From the NCBI RefSeq assembly GCF_003351225.1, contig NZ_QQSY01000001.1:686124-750123 (forward strand): a stretch of 64,000 nt of DNA, in the 5' to 3' direction. A program made the translations under genes and the position numbers. The DNA is from Dyella solisilvae (GTDB lineage: Bacteria; Pseudomonadota; Gammaproteobacteria; Xanthomonadales; Rhodanobacteraceae). Positions 45,067 through 54,242 of the stretch are shown one piece after another (the first letter of the stretch is position 1; every line of letters starts with the position of its first letter). The notes under the pieces are model-generated. The model saw nothing but the letters and a program-made list of their open reading frames with translations. It was not told where the DNA came from and made no database searches.

Positions 45067-45948
45067 ATGTCGATCCGCTATCTGCATCTGGACGTCTTTG
45101 CTGCCACACCGGGCGGCGGCAATCACCTTGGCGTCGTCACCGACGCCACCGGTTGGAGCGACGCCCGCATGCAGGATTTCGCCCGCTGGACCAACCTTGT
45201 CGAGACCACCTTCCTGCTGCCGCCGACCCAGCCGAACGCCAGCTACCGCGTGCGCATCTTCACGCCGCACAAGGAGATTCCGTTCGCCGGGCACCCCAGC
45301 ATCGGCAGCGCCCACGCGGTGCTGCTGCGCGGGCTGGCCGCACCGGTGGACGGCGTGCTGTGGCAGGAATGCGGCGCCGGCGTGCTGCCCATCCGCATCG
45401 AGGGCGAAGGCGAGTCGCGCCGGCTGCTGCTGAAGTCGCCCCACGCTACGGTGGAAAAGACCGGACGCGACGCGCACCCGTTGCTGCACGACGCCCTTGC
45501 AGGCATCGCGCTGGGCGCGCTGCCGCCGGCCTACGTCGCCGGAGGCCGCCACTGGTGGCTGGCCGAATGCGCGGACGAGGAAAGCCTGCGCCAATGGCAG
45601 CCGGACCATTCGGCGATTGGCGCGCTGGCGCACGCCACCAACAGCCTGGGCCTGTGCGTGTTCGCGCGCAGCGCCCATCCCGACTACCAACTGGTGGTGC
45701 GAGCCTTCCCCTCCGGCGTGGGCATCATCGAGGATCCCGCCTCCGGCGCGGCCAACGGCCTGATCGCCGCCTACATCGCCCATGCCGAGCCGCATGGCCC
45801 GCTGGCCCGCGGCTACACGGTGAGCCAGGGTCGCGAAATTGGCCACGACGCCAGCCTCAGCGTGCGCATCGACGGCAGCACGGTGTGGATCGGTGGCCAT
45901 ACCAACACCATCATCGACGGCGCCCTCCACTGGAACGGCGCGGCGTGA
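45067..45948 (+). CDS. PhzF family isomerase/epimerase-like protein
   Basis: A 293-residue protein with the diaminopimelate-epimerase fold. The catalytic glutamate of PhzF corresponds to E46 in [11 protein letters not shown]; other family blocks are [18 protein letters not shown] and [16 protein letters not shown]. Members include phenazine biosynthesis PhzF and many of unknown substrate; no phenazine genes are nearby. The stop overlaps the yaiI start by GTGA, so the two are translationally coupled. Confidence 0.92.
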   Translation: MSIRYLHLDVFAATPGGGNHLGVVTDATGWSDARMQDFARWTNLVETTFLLPPTQPNASYRVRIFTPHKEIPFAGHPSIGSAHAVLLRGLAAPVDGVLWQECGAGVLPIRIEGEGESRRLLLKSPHATVEKTGRDAHPLLHDALAGIALGALPPAYVAGGRHWWLAECADEESLRQWQPDHSAIGALAHATNSLGLCVFARSAHPDYQLVVRAFPSGVGIIEDPASGAANGLIAAYIAHAEPHGPLARGYTVSQGREIGHDASLSVRIDGSTVWIGGHTNTIIDGALHWNGAA

Positions 45949-46412
45949 ACCCGGCCGCACAAATCTGGGTGGATGCCGACGCCTGCCCGGCCGCGATCAA
46001 GGAAGTGTTGTTCCGCGCCGCCGATCGCGAGCAGGTGCAGGTCACCCTGGTGGCCAACCAGTGGCTGCGCACGCCGCCCTCGCGCTTTGTACGTGCGATC
46101 CAGGTCCCTGGCGGCTTCGACGTGGCCGACAACGAGATCGTGGATCGGGTGAGCGCCGATGACCTCGTGGTGACCCAGGACATTCCGCTCGCCGCCGCCG
46201 TGATCGCCAAGGGCGCCCTGGCCATGCATCCACGCGGCGAGCTGTACACGGCCGACACCATCGCGCAGCGTCTTGGCATGCGCAATTTCATGGACGAGCT
46301 GCGTGGCGCCGGCATCGACACCGGTGGCCCCGCCGCCTTCCATCCCCGCGACAAGCAGGCCTTCGCCAATCAGTTGGACCGCTGGCTGACGCGACGCCGA
46401 CAGGCGCGCTAA
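45945..46412 (+). CDS. yaiI: UPF0178 protein YaiI
   Basis: A 155-residue PIN-like protein of the YaiI/YqxD family (DUF188). The N-terminal [16 protein letters not shown] and central [20 protein letters not shown] carry the acidic residues typical of the family; [12 protein letters not shown]-like [11 protein letters not shown] follows. A nuclease role is suspected for the family but unproven. GTG at 45945 overlaps the phzF stop; no other start fits. Confidence 0.92.
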   Translation: MNPAAQIWVDADACPAAIKEVLFRAADREQVQVTLVANQWLRTPPSRFVRAIQVPGGFDVADNEIVDRVSADDLVVTQDIPLAAAVIAKGALAMHPRGELYTADTIAQRLGMRNFMDELRGAGIDTGGPAAFHPRDKQAFANQLDRWLTRRRQAR

Positions 46413-46452
46413 AAGCCGGGCATTCCGCGCAGGAGTGCGACTTCCTGCCGTG

Positions 46453-47340
46453 TCAGAGTCCGCGTTCGTCCAGGTGCGCGCGGCGCGCGGCCACCTGCGC
46501 CAGGATCGCCCAGTCCACGTCCTCGACGCCGGACGACAACGCCTCCAGCAGGTTGTCGCGCAGCAGGCCGGCCAGCGGTAGCGGGACGCGCGTGGCGTCG
46601 GCGGCGCTGAGCGCCAGCCCGATGTCCTTGTAGCCGAGCGGCAACGCGAATCCGGCCGGGCTGTAGCGCTGTTCGGCAATCAGCTTCGCGTAACCCTGAT
46701 AGGCCGGCGCGGCGAACAGCGAACCCGTCATCACTTCGAGGAAGTCGGCGGCGCCGACGCCGTGCGCCCGCGCCAGCGCCGAGGCCTCGGCCATGCTCTC
46801 GATGGCGGCGCAGATCATGAAGTTGCCGGCAATCTTCACCACGTTGGCGCGTTCGGGCGCGTTGCCCAGCGGCCATACGCGACTGCCCATCGCTTCCAGC
46901 AAGGGGTGCACGCGCGCAACCACCGCGGGCTTGCCGGCCGCGAGGATATTGAGCCTGCCCGCGGCGGCGGCATCGGGGCGTCCAAAGACGGGGGCGGCCA
47001 CGTATTCCAACCCGCGCTGCGCGTGTTCGGCCGCGATCTCCCGCGCCAGCGCGACGGAGATGGTGGCGTGGTTGACGTGCACCATGCCCTTGTCCATCGC
47101 ATCGAGCAGGCCGTCCGTGAGGAAGACGTCGCGCACCGCCTGGTCGTTGGCCAGCATGCTGAACACCACATCGCCCAGCACGGCCCGGTCGGCGCTTTTG
47201 GCCACCTTGGCGCCCAGCGAGGCCAGCGGCTCCGTGGCCGCCGGGGAGCGGTTCCAGACGGTCACCTCGTGGCCGGCCTTGAGCAGGTTGCTGGCCATGG
47301 CGCTGCCCATCGCGCCGAGGCCGATAAAACCGACTTTCAT
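46453..47340 (-). CDS. 3-hydroxyisobutyrate dehydrogenase-family oxidoreductase
   Basis: A 295-residue NAD(P)-dependent dehydrogenase of the beta-hydroxyacid family. The Rossmann loop is VGFIGLGAMGSAMA (residues 3-16); the catalytic lysine is in NVVKIAGNFM. VNHATISVALARE and YVAAPVFGRPDAA are the substrate region. Related enzymes act on 3-hydroxyisobutyrate, tartronate semialdehyde or succinic semialdehyde; specificity is not readable. The ATG at 47340 has GAGGAGGA upstream. Confidence 0.92.
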   Translation of the reverse strand: MKVGFIGLGAMGSAMASNLLKAGHEVTVWNRSPAATEPLASLGAKVAKSADRAVLGDVVFSMLANDQAVRDVFLTDGLLDAMDKGMVHVNHATISVALAREIAAEHAQRGLEYVAAPVFGRPDAAAAGRLNILAAGKPAVVARVHPLLEAMGSRVWPLGNAPERANVVKIAGNFMICAAIESMAEASALARAHGVGAADFLEVMTGSLFAAPAYQGYAKLIAEQRYSPAGFALPLGYKDIGLALSAADATRVPLPLAGLLRDNLLEALSSGVEDVDWAILAQVAARRAHLDERGL

Positions 47341-47405
47341 GCGTCCATCCTCCTCGACATGAGGCGCGGGCAGTGGACCACGCGCCACGTACAGCCCACG
47401 CGAAT

Positions 47406-48584
47406 TCAGACGACTTCGCCCGCGGCGTGCCCGGAGGCCCACGCCCACTGGAAGTTGTAGCCGCCCAGCCAGCCGGTGACATCGACCACTTCGCCGATGA
47501 AGAACAACCCCGGCGTCAGCTTCGACTGCATGGTGGAGGAGGACAGCCCGTCGGTGTCGACACCACCCAGGGTTACCTCGGCGGTACGGTACCCCTCGGT
47601 GCCGCTGGCGACGATCGGCCAGTCGTGCAGTTGTCCGCCGATGGCGGCAAGTTCCGCCTCGCGGTACTGGCGCATCGGGCGGCTGTCAAACCACAGCTCG
47701 CACAGGCGCTGAGCCAGGCGCCGCGGCAGTGCATCAGCCAGCACGTTCTTCAATTCGGCCGCCGGACGGGAACCACGCTGCGCCTGCAGCCAGGCGCCGG
47801 CGTCCATGTCGGGGAGCAGGTCGATGCGCAGGTCGTCTCCCGGCTGCCAATAGGAAGAGATCTGCAGGATCGCCGGGCCGCTGATGCCCCGATGGGTGAA
47901 CAGCATGCCGGCGCGGAAAGAGCGCTTCCCCACGCGCGCCTCGACCATGGGCAAGGCCACGCCGGCCAGGTCCTCGTAGCGCTCCTGGTGCTTGCCGCTC
48001 AACGTCAACGGCGCCAGTCCTGCCCGCGTCGGCAACACGTTGTGGCCGAACTGGCGCGCCAGCTCATAGCCCAGGCCGGTGGCGCCCATGCTGGGAATGG
48101 ACAGGCCGCCCGTCGCCACCACCAGCGACTGCGCGTGCACTTCGCCGCGTGCGGTGTGCACGCTGAACCCCTCGTCCGTCTTGCGCACGCGATCGACACC
48201 GCAGTTGGCCTCGACACGCACGCCGGCCTGCGCGCATTCATCCATCAGCATGCGTACGATCAGCTTGGACGATTCATCGCAGAACAGCTGGCCCAGTTCC
48301 TTCTCGTGGTAGGCGATGCGGTGTTTCTCCACCATCGCGATGAAGTCCCACGGCGTGTAGCGCGCCAACGCCGACTTGGCGAAGTGCGGGTTGGCCGAGA
48401 GATAGCAGCCGGGCGTCACGCCAAGATTGGTGAAATTGCAGCGCCCACCGCCGGACATCAGGATCTTCTTGCCGACCTTGTTGGCATGGTCGACCACCAG
48501 CACGTCGCGCCCGCGCTGGCCGGCGGTGATCGCGCACATCAGCCCGGCGGCGCCGGCGCCAATGATCAGTACATCCACTTTCAC
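47406..48584 (-). CDS. HI0933/BaiN-like flavoprotein
   Basis: A 392-residue FAD protein of the HI0933 (YhiN/BaiN) family. The FAD-binding VLIIGAGAAGLMCAITA is N-terminal; KKILMSGGGRCNFTN is the hallmark of the family; the C-terminal GEVVDVTGWLGGYNFQWAWASG closes the FAD site. Some homologues reduce steroid double bonds, most are uncharacterised. It is 65 bp upstream of the HIBADH-like gene on the same strand. Confidence 0.93.
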   Translation of the reverse strand: MKVDVLIIGAGAAGLMCAITAGQRGRDVLVVDHANKVGKKILMSGGGRCNFTNLGVTPGCYLSANPHFAKSALARYTPWDFIAMVEKHRIAYHEKELGQLFCDESSKLIVRMLMDECAQAGVRVEANCGVDRVRKTDEGFSVHTARGEVHAQSLVVATGGLSIPSMGATGLGYELARQFGHNVLPTRAGLAPLTLSGKHQERYEDLAGVALPMVEARVGKRSFRAGMLFTHRGISGPAILQISSYWQPGDDLRIDLLPDMDAGAWLQAQRGSRPAAELKNVLADALPRRLAQRLCELWFDSRPMRQYREAELAAIGGQLHDWPIVASGTEGYRTAEVTLGGVDTDGLSSSTMQSKLTPGLFFIGEVVDVTGWLGGYNFQWAWASGHAAGEVV

Positions 48585-48694
48585 GCGCCCACCACCATCT
48601 CGGCCTGCTCCAGGTCTCGCAAGTCGCGCATTATCCGACAGCCGGCGCCATATCGCTTAAACTCGGCCCTTCCAAATGCATACGGACCGCCACC

Positions 48695-49177
48695 ATGCCC
48701 TCCTTTGACGTCGTCTCCGAAGTCGACAAGCACGAGCTGACCAATGCCGTGGACCAGGCCAACCGCGAGCTGGCCAACCGCTTCGACTTCAAGGGCACGG
48801 ACGCGAAATTCGAGCTGGACAAGGAAGTGATCACCCAGAGCGCGCCCAGCGAATTCCAGCTGGAGCAGATGCTGGACATCCTTCGCGGCCGCCTGACCTC
48901 GCGGAAGATCGACATCCGCGCGCTCGATGTCGGTGATGCGGAAACCAACCTCGGCGGCTCGCGCCAGAAGATCACCGTCAAGCAGGGCATCGAGCAGCCG
49001 ATCGCCAAGAAGCTGGTGGCCACGCTGAAAGAGGCCAAGCTCAAGGTCGAGGCCCAGATCAACGGCGACAAGCTGCGCGTCACCGGCAAGAAGCGCGACG
49101 ACCTGCAGCTGGCCATGGCGGCGCTGCGCAAGGCCGATGTGGAACTGCCGTTGCAGTTCGACAATTTCCGCGACTGA
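48695..49177 (+). CDS. yajQ: YajQ family nucleotide-binding protein
   Basis: A 160-residue protein with two ferredoxin-like domains, which binds cyclic di-GMP in Xanthomonas. Start MPSFDVVSEVDKHELTNAVDQ, then NRFDFKGTDAKFEL and GGSRQKITVKQGI, ending LPLQFDNFRD, all as in the family. Length typical. It is divergent from the HI0933-like gene. Confidence 0.97.
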   Translation: MPSFDVVSEVDKHELTNAVDQANRELANRFDFKGTDAKFELDKEVITQSAPSEFQLEQMLDILRGRLTSRKIDIRALDVGDAETNLGGSRQKITVKQGIEQPIAKKLVATLKEAKLKVEAQINGDKLRVTGKKRDDLQLAMAALRKADVELPLQFDNFRD

Positions 49178-49226
49178 TGGCGAACCACCATCGCCGCGGA
49201 CTTTGCCGGCGTGACGGGCGGATAGC

Positions 49227-49928
49227 CTAACCCGCCAATCCCGCGGCGATATTCACGCTCATGGCGATGATGAACACGTTGAAGAAGAACGCGATCACGC
49301 TGTGCAGCAGGGCCACGCGGCGCAGGTAGCGGCTGGTGATCTGCACGTCGGACACCTGGAAGGTCATGCCGATCACGATCGCGAAATAGGCGAAGTCCCA
49401 GTAGTCGGGCTGTGGCGTGCTGGGGAACTCCAGCCCCTCGTGCTTCTGGCCGAAGTCACCGTAGTAGCCGTGCGCGTAGTGCAGCGCGAACATCACGTTG
49501 AGGAACAGCCACGACAGCACGATGCTGGCGGCGGAAACCAGCAGGGCCTGGGCGCCGCCACTCCTGGCCGCGCCCAGCTCGGTGGTCAACGCCAACGCCA
49601 CCACCGCGGTGAGCGCCAGGCCTGTCCACAACACGCCCCAGCGCCCGGTGTCCTGCCTTCGAGCCTGGTCGCGCATCAGCTCGGGCGTGGAGGTGCGATT
49701 GAACAGCAGCGCGAGCGTCATCAAGTAGATCAACGCGCCCAGGTCGAAGCCCAGCAGCAGGGCCTTGGCCGGCTTCAGATGCCAACCCTGCCACAAGGTC
49801 AGCCCGACGATCAGGAACACCACGGCGGACATGGCCATGCGTGGCCGCGCGCGCAGGCCGGGGAACCGAAGGGGGCGATTTTTGCTGGAACCGGCGGGCG
49901 CCGGTAGCTTTCCGTTCGGCACGTTCAT
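49227..49928 (-). CDS. DUF1345 membrane protein
   Basis: A 233-residue inner-membrane protein with five predicted helices. The family block WLFLNVMFALHYAHGYYG and the later WDFAYFAIVIGMTFQVSDV are clear. Function is unknown. ATG at 49928 chosen; a GTG at 49943 could add five residues. Confidence 0.88.
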   Translation of the reverse strand: MNVPNGKLPAPAGSSKNRPLRFPGLRARPRMAMSAVVFLIVGLTLWQGWHLKPAKALLLGFDLGALIYLMTLALLFNRTSTPELMRDQARRQDTGRWGVLWTGLALTAVVALALTTELGAARSGGAQALLVSAASIVLSWLFLNVMFALHYAHGYYGDFGQKHEGLEFPSTPQPDYWDFAYFAIVIGMTFQVSDVQITSRYLRRVALLHSVIAFFFNVFIIAMSVNIAAGLAG

Positions 49929-50034
49929 GCCGGCGTACGACACATCGTCAAGGCGATCACTCCGATGACCCGGCGGCGGGCCCGGCCATCTTAATCGCTA
50001 TCGGCCCATGGCAGGCCAGGTGGAAGGCGAAGCG

Positions 50035-50310
50035 TCAGACGTGCAGGTCCGAATACTCCGGATGGCGCTTCATCCAGATTTCCGAATAGGAACAAGCCGG
50101 ATCCACCTTCCAGTGTTCGAACCGCGCCGTGTCCAGCGCGGTACGCACCAGGTTGGAGGCGATGCCGCGACCGCCAACGGCCGACGGCACAATGGTATGG
50201 GTAATGGTCATCACGCCGTTCTCCAGCGTGTAATCGAGCACGCAGGGAACACCATCCACCTTGACTTCGAAACGGTGGGTTGTCGGGTTGTGGTTGATCT
50301 CGGCGGACAT
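50035..50310 (-). CDS. GNAT-like N-acetyltransferase (COG2388)
   Basis: A 91-residue minimal GNAT-fold protein related to NATD1/YjdJ. It consists of RFEVKVDGVPCVLDYTL, the strand MTITHTIVPSAVGGRGIA with an acetyl-CoA loop (GGRGIAS), and the C-terminal PACSYSEIWMKRHPEY with a conserved Cys. Substrate unknown. Start MSAEINHNP at 50310. Confidence 0.9.
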   Translation of the reverse strand: MSAEINHNPTTHRFEVKVDGVPCVLDYTLENGVMTITHTIVPSAVGGRGIASNLVRTALDTARFEHWKVDPACSYSEIWMKRHPEYSDLHV

Positions 50311-50464
50311 GAAACGCTCACGCGGGCGGTGGAAGCGCGCAAGCGTAGAACAGACGCCAGCGAACCGCACGTGAAGGCAGCGCCGCGCGGCATTCGCATT
50401 TCATGGATGGGCGCCTCGGCACACTGGCGCCCATGAGCGCACTGCCGCGCCACGGGGATCACCC

Positions 50465-50890
50465 ATGAAGAAGACCGCTTCCGCCGCCTGGTCCGGTGGC
50501 CTCAGGGAAGGCTCGGGCATCGTGTCCACAGGCACCGGCGTGTTGCACGACGCGCCCTACGGCTTTCATTCGCGCTTCGAGGATGGGCCGGGCACCAACC
50601 CCGAGGAATTGCTGGGCGCCGCTCACGCAGGCTGCTACACCATGGCGCTCGCCGCGGGGCTCGAGCAAGCCGGCTTCACACCTGCGCGCGTCGAGACCAA
50701 GGCGGTAGTGACGCTCGACAAGGATGGCGACGGCTTCGCCATCACCACGGTTGAGCTCATCTCACGCGCCGTGGTGCCGCGCATCGACGTGGCGACCTTC
50801 GACAGCATCGCGCAGGCCACCAAGGAAGGCTGCCCTGTCTCCAAGGTGCTGAAAGCCCGCATCACGCTCGACGCGCGGCTCGAAGGCTGA
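50465..50890 (+). CDS. osmC: OsmC family peroxiredoxin
   Basis: A 141-residue thiol peroxidase that detoxifies organic hydroperoxides. The two catalytic cysteines are C57 (AAHAGCYTMAL) and C123 (KEGCPVSKVL), in the OsmC rather than Ohr context. The N-terminal KKTASAAWSGGLREGSG is typical. ATG at 50465. Confidence 0.95.
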   Translation: MKKTASAAWSGGLREGSGIVSTGTGVLHDAPYGFHSRFEDGPGTNPEELLGAAHAGCYTMALAAGLEQAGFTPARVETKAVVTLDKDGDGFAITTVELISRAVVPRIDVATFDSIAQATKEGCPVSKVLKARITLDARLEG

Positions 50891-50979
50891 GCATCAGCGC
50901 GGCTGTCATCCATCGACTTCCCAGCGCGTTCGAAGACGGGCCATGCCTGCATGGCGCCCTTTCCTCGTCAGGACATGCT

Positions 50980-51846
50980 GTGAAGATCACCTGGAATCGA
51001 CGCCACTTCTTGCAGGCGTGCCTGGGCGGCGTCGCCACCCTGCCCTTCGTCCGCGTTGCGCGCGCCCTGCCCGATGGACGCCCCGCGTGCAAGCTGAGCC
51101 CCGAACAGACGGAAGGTCCGTACTACCTGGACCGCGCCTTGCTGCGCCAGGACATCACCGAAGGCAGGAGCGGCCTGCCGCTGGCGCTGCATTTCGAGAT
51201 TCTCGACAGCCGCACCTGCCGGCCGCTGAGCGGAACGGCGCTGGAAATCTGGCATTGCGACGCGCAAGGCCTGTACTCCGGATTCACCGCCATGTCCGCG
51301 GGTGGCCCGGGCATGGGGCCACCGCCGCCGGGACCGCCTCCGGGTGGCATGGGACCACCACCGGGATCACCGCCGGGCGGCATGCCGCCGGGTCCGCCGC
51401 CTGGCATGGGCGGCCCGGGACGCGGGGCGCCACCACGCAGCGTCGCCACCGACGAGCTCACCTTCCTGCGCGGCGTGCAGATCGCCGATGAGCGCGGACG
51501 CGTGGACTTCCACACCATCTGGCCCGGCTATTACGCCGGGCGCACCAACCACATCCATCTCAAGCTGCACGTGGGCGGCCAGATGCAGGATGGCCATTAC
51601 CGTGGCGGGCAGGTGGTGCACACCGGGCAACTGTTTTTCCCCGAGTCGGCCAGCCTCGCCGCGATGGCGGACGCACGTTACGGGCGTCATGGCCTGGAGC
51701 GCATCACGCTGGATCAGGACAACGTCTATGCCACCCAGCGCGGCAGCACGTCGGTGGCCACGCTGTCCGCCGATCAAGGCGTGCAGGTGGCGCTGCTGAC
51801 GCTCGCGGTGGATCCCAGCGGCCACACCCGCGAAGGCCGGGACTGA
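50980..51846 (+). CDS. Tat-exported intradiol ring-cleavage dioxygenase with Pro/Gly insert
   Basis: A 288-residue non-haem Fe(III) dioxygenase fold (protocatechuate/catechol 1,2-dioxygenase family). Tat-type signal RRHFLQ at residues 7-12. Iron ligands fit Tyr48/49 (EGPYYLD), Tyr184/185 and H191/H193 (WPGYYAGRTNHIHL). Residues 108-152 are an insertion of Pro, Gly and Met only, placed between the two ligand regions and not known from cytosolic relatives. Start is GTG at 50980. Predicted site of action is the periplasm or cell surface; substrate unknown. Confidence 0.85.
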   Translation: MKITWNRRHFLQACLGGVATLPFVRVARALPDGRPACKLSPEQTEGPYYLDRALLRQDITEGRSGLPLALHFEILDSRTCRPLSGTALEIWHCDAQGLYSGFTAMSAGGPGMGPPPPGPPPGGMGPPPGSPPGGMPPGPPPGMGGPGRGAPPRSVATDELTFLRGVQIADERGRVDFHTIWPGYYAGRTNHIHLKLHVGGQMQDGHYRGGQVVHTGQLFFPESASLAAMADARYGRHGLERITLDQDNVYATQRGSTSVATLSADQGVQVALLTLAVDPSGHTREGRD

Positions 51847-51849
51847 CGC

Positions 51850-52947
51850 TCAGCAACCTGACGCCAACCGAGCCGGACGCGCCGCAGCGCGCTCGGCCGC
51901 GCGGCGCGAACGGACGGCGGCGGCAAGCCGCTCGAGCACCTCGACCGACGCGGCCCAGTCGATGCAGCCGTCGGTGATGCTCTGGCCGTAAAGCAACGGC
52001 TCGCCTGGCACGAGATCCTGCCGGCCGCCGACCAGATGGCTCTCCACCATCACACCCACGATGCGACGCTCGCCGCCCGACAGTTGCACCGCGATGTCGT
52101 CGATCACGCGAGGCTGGTTTTCCGGCTGCTTGCTGCTGTTGGCGTGGCTGGCGTCGATCATCACTTGCCCGGTCAGTCCTGCGCGCGCGATGGCCGAGCA
52201 GGCGGCGTCGACACTCGCGGCATCGTAGTTGGGCGTCTTGCCGCCGCGCAGGATCACGTGGCAATCCTCATTGCCGGTCGTCGCCGCAATGGCGGTCTGT
52301 CCTTCCTTGGTGACCGCCATGAAATGATGCGGCTGCGATGCGGCCTGCACGGCGTCAACGGCGATCTTCACGTTGCCGTCCGTGCCGTTCTTGAAGCCCA
52401 CCGGGCAGGACAGTCCCGACGCCAGTTCGCGATGCACCTGGCTCTCGGTGGTGCGTGCGCCGATCGCGCCCCAGGCCACCAGGTCGGCGATGTATTGCGG
52501 CGTGACCATGTCGAGGAATTCGCAACCCGCCGGCAGGCCAAGCTCGTTGATGTCACGCAGCAGTCCGCGCGCCAGCCGCAGGCCCTTGTCGATCTGGAAA
52601 CTGCCATCCAGGTCAGGATCGTTGATCAGCCCCTTCCATCCCACCGTGGTGCGCGGCTTCTCGAAATACACGCGCATCACGATCTCCAGTTCGCCCGCAT
52701 GGCGCAGGCGCAGTTCGACCAGACGCTCGGCGTATTCCAGCGCGGCGGCCGTGTCATGGATCGAGCACGGGCCGATCACCACCGCCAGGCGGTCGTCGCG
52801 GCCGGCCAGGATGCGATGCAAGGCTTCGCGCGAGGAGGCGACGGTGTGGGCGGCGCGCGCGCTCATCACGCAATCGCGCATCACCTCGGCCGGCGTGCTG
52901 AGCGTGGTGATGGCGCGGATGCGCAAATCGTCAGTGGAGGGGTTCAC
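51850..52947 (-). CDS. aroG: DAHP synthase (3-deoxy-7-phosphoheptulonate synthase)
   Basis: A 365-residue type I-alpha enzyme that joins phosphoenolpyruvate and erythrose 4-phosphate, the first step of aromatic amino-acid synthesis. Motifs: VVIGPCSIHD, RVYFEKPRTTVGWKGLINDP, GARTTESQVHRELASGL, PVGFKNGTDGN and MIDASHANSSKQP. It is preceded on the same strand by an aromatic leader peptide and terminator (52987-53124), so attenuation by Phe/Tyr/Trp tRNA charging is likely. Which of the E. coli isozymes it corresponds to cannot be said. Confidence 0.95.
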   Translation of the reverse strand: MNPSTDDLRIRAITTLSTPAEVMRDCVMSARAAHTVASSREALHRILAGRDDRLAVVIGPCSIHDTAAALEYAERLVELRLRHAGELEIVMRVYFEKPRTTVGWKGLINDPDLDGSFQIDKGLRLARGLLRDINELGLPAGCEFLDMVTPQYIADLVAWGAIGARTTESQVHRELASGLSCPVGFKNGTDGNVKIAVDAVQAASQPHHFMAVTKEGQTAIAATTGNEDCHVILRGGKTPNYDAASVDAACSAIARAGLTGQVMIDASHANSSKQPENQPRVIDDIAVQLSGGERRIVGVMVESHLVGGRQDLVPGEPLLYGQSITDGCIDWAASVEVLERLAAAVRSRRAAERAAARPARLASGC

Positions 52948-52981
52948 GGTGGGGCTCCTGTCGGGGGTTCCACTCGCGACC

Positions 52982-53020
52982 CAAGAAAAAGGCCGCCAGT
53001 GGTTGGGCTGGCGGCCTTTT
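52982..53020 (-). terminator. Attenuator terminator of the DAHP synthase operon
   Basis: On the minus strand AAAAGGCCGCCAG (53008-53020, segment 3) pairs perfectly over 13 bp with CTGGCGGCCTTTT (52987-52999, segment 4) across an 8-nt loop, followed by TTCTTGG. It starts 20 nt after the leader stop and ends 40 nt before the DAHP synthase ATG. Segment 3 can instead pair with segment 2 (53064-53070). Confidence 0.9.
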
Positions 53021-53040
53021 GGGATCTGGTGTCGTGTCGT

Positions 53041-53124
53041 TCAGGACATTCGAGACCAACCCTCCGCCAGCGGCATCGGATAGCCGTAAAACCAAAAATA
53101 CTGGCGGGCGGTGTGGTTGATCAT
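53041..53124 (-). CDS. Aromatic leader peptide of the attenuator
   Basis: A 27-codon ORF (MINHTARQ..., ending GWSRMS) with the control run YFWFYGY: two Phe, one Trp and three Tyr codons in seven. Segment 1 (CCGCCAG, 53101-53107) lies right before the control codons. Segment 2 (CTGGCGG, 53064-53070) lies just after and can pair with segment 1 or 3. A ribosome stalled at the control codons would cover segment 1 and let 2 pair with 3, preventing the terminator. The ribosome site is weak. Confidence 0.88.
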   Translation of the reverse strand: MINHTARQYFWFYGYPMPLAEGWSRMS

Positions 53125-53196
53125 GGCCGCTAGAGATAACACAGGCTTTTCGCGGGTGCAAAGGATGCATTTGCAACCAAGCGATACACTCCGCGC

Positions 53197-54132
53197 ATGC
53201 GAACACCTTGGCAATTGCTCGCCCTGCCCGCCCGTGAACCGATCCGGCGCTGGGTGCTCAGTGCGTTTCCGCGCGGCGGTGGCGGCCACGTCGACTACGA
53301 CCAGCCGCTGGGCGATCCGGGAATTTTCGGTCCGCACAGCGCCACCTGGCGCGTGCATGCGGACTTTCCGGGAATGCTCTCTGGCGGCCTCGCCGCACTG
53401 ATGTTGCAGACCCTGCATCCGCTGGCGCTGGCCGGCGTGTGGGATCACTCCAATTTTCGCGAAGATCTGGTCGGCCGCCTGCGCCGCACGACGTCGTTCG
53501 TCAGCGGCACCACCTATGCGCCGCGCGACCAGGCGCAGGCCTTGATCGAGCGCGTGAGGAACATTCACGCGCAGGTGCGTGGTGTCGCCGAGGATGGACG
53601 TCCATACGCGGCGGACGATCCTCACCTTCTGACCTGGGTGCATGTCACCGAGGCGTACAGCTTCCTGCAAGGCTATCGACGCTACAGCCGCATCACCTTG
53701 CCGGCGGGCGCGGCTGATCGCTACTACGACGAAGTGCGCCGTGTCGCCGAGGCGCTGGGCGCGCGCGAGGTACCCGCATCGGAGGCGCAGATCCATGCCT
53801 ACTTCCGGCGCATGCGATCTGAACTGGTGTTCAGCGCCCGCTCGCGCACGGTGCTGGACGTGCTCTCGCGAGTGCGCTTGCCGGTGCGTATCGCTGGACT
53901 TTCACGCGATGTGTTCCTGCAAGCCGGCGCGGCGCTGTTGCCGGCGTGGGCCGAGATATTGCTGGAACGCTCGCCCCTGCAGCGGGCGCAGGCCCGGCTC
54001 GCTGCGCGCGCGCTGGCATCGGTGGCGCCGATGTTCCGCATGGCCCTGCACGACGGCATCGCCAGCCGCGCTTGCGCGCGCGTCGGCGTCTCGGCCGAGT
54101 CGCTGCAACATTGGCAGGGTATCGGCCCGTAG
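53197..54132 (+). CDS. MpaB-family (DUF2236) oxygenase
   Basis: A 311-residue protein of the MpaB/latex-clearing-protein (DUF2236) family, haem b oxygenases of broad type. Family pattern: GGLAALMLQTLHPLALAGV, RRTTSFVSGTTYA, and the LLTWVHVTEAYSFLQGYRR block with a haem-ligand-like His. The start at 53197 is the first ATG and lies 72 nt from the leader-peptide start on the opposite strand. Substrate unknown. Confidence 0.87.
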   Translation: MRTPWQLLALPAREPIRRWVLSAFPRGGGGHVDYDQPLGDPGIFGPHSATWRVHADFPGMLSGGLAALMLQTLHPLALAGVWDHSNFREDLVGRLRRTTSFVSGTTYAPRDQAQALIERVRNIHAQVRGVAEDGRPYAADDPHLLTWVHVTEAYSFLQGYRRYSRITLPAGAADRYYDEVRRVAEALGAREVPASEAQIHAYFRRMRSELVFSARSRTVLDVLSRVRLPVRIAGLSRDVFLQAGAALLPAWAEILLERSPLQRAQARLAARALASVAPMFRMALHDGIASRACARVGVSAESLQHWQGIGP

Positions 54133-54242
54133 CCATAAGTGCGTCGTGGCGCCGATGAAAAGACACGATCGCGCCACGCCGCGAGATTGACACCCCGCGC
54201 CGATCCGCTAACGTCGCCGGATCGGAACGCCAGGGGGCCACG

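Noticed and set aside
44919-45944. Plus-strand frame in front of yaiI
   Set aside because: Out-of-frame shadow of the PhzF gene; YaiI proper begins at the GTG at 45945.
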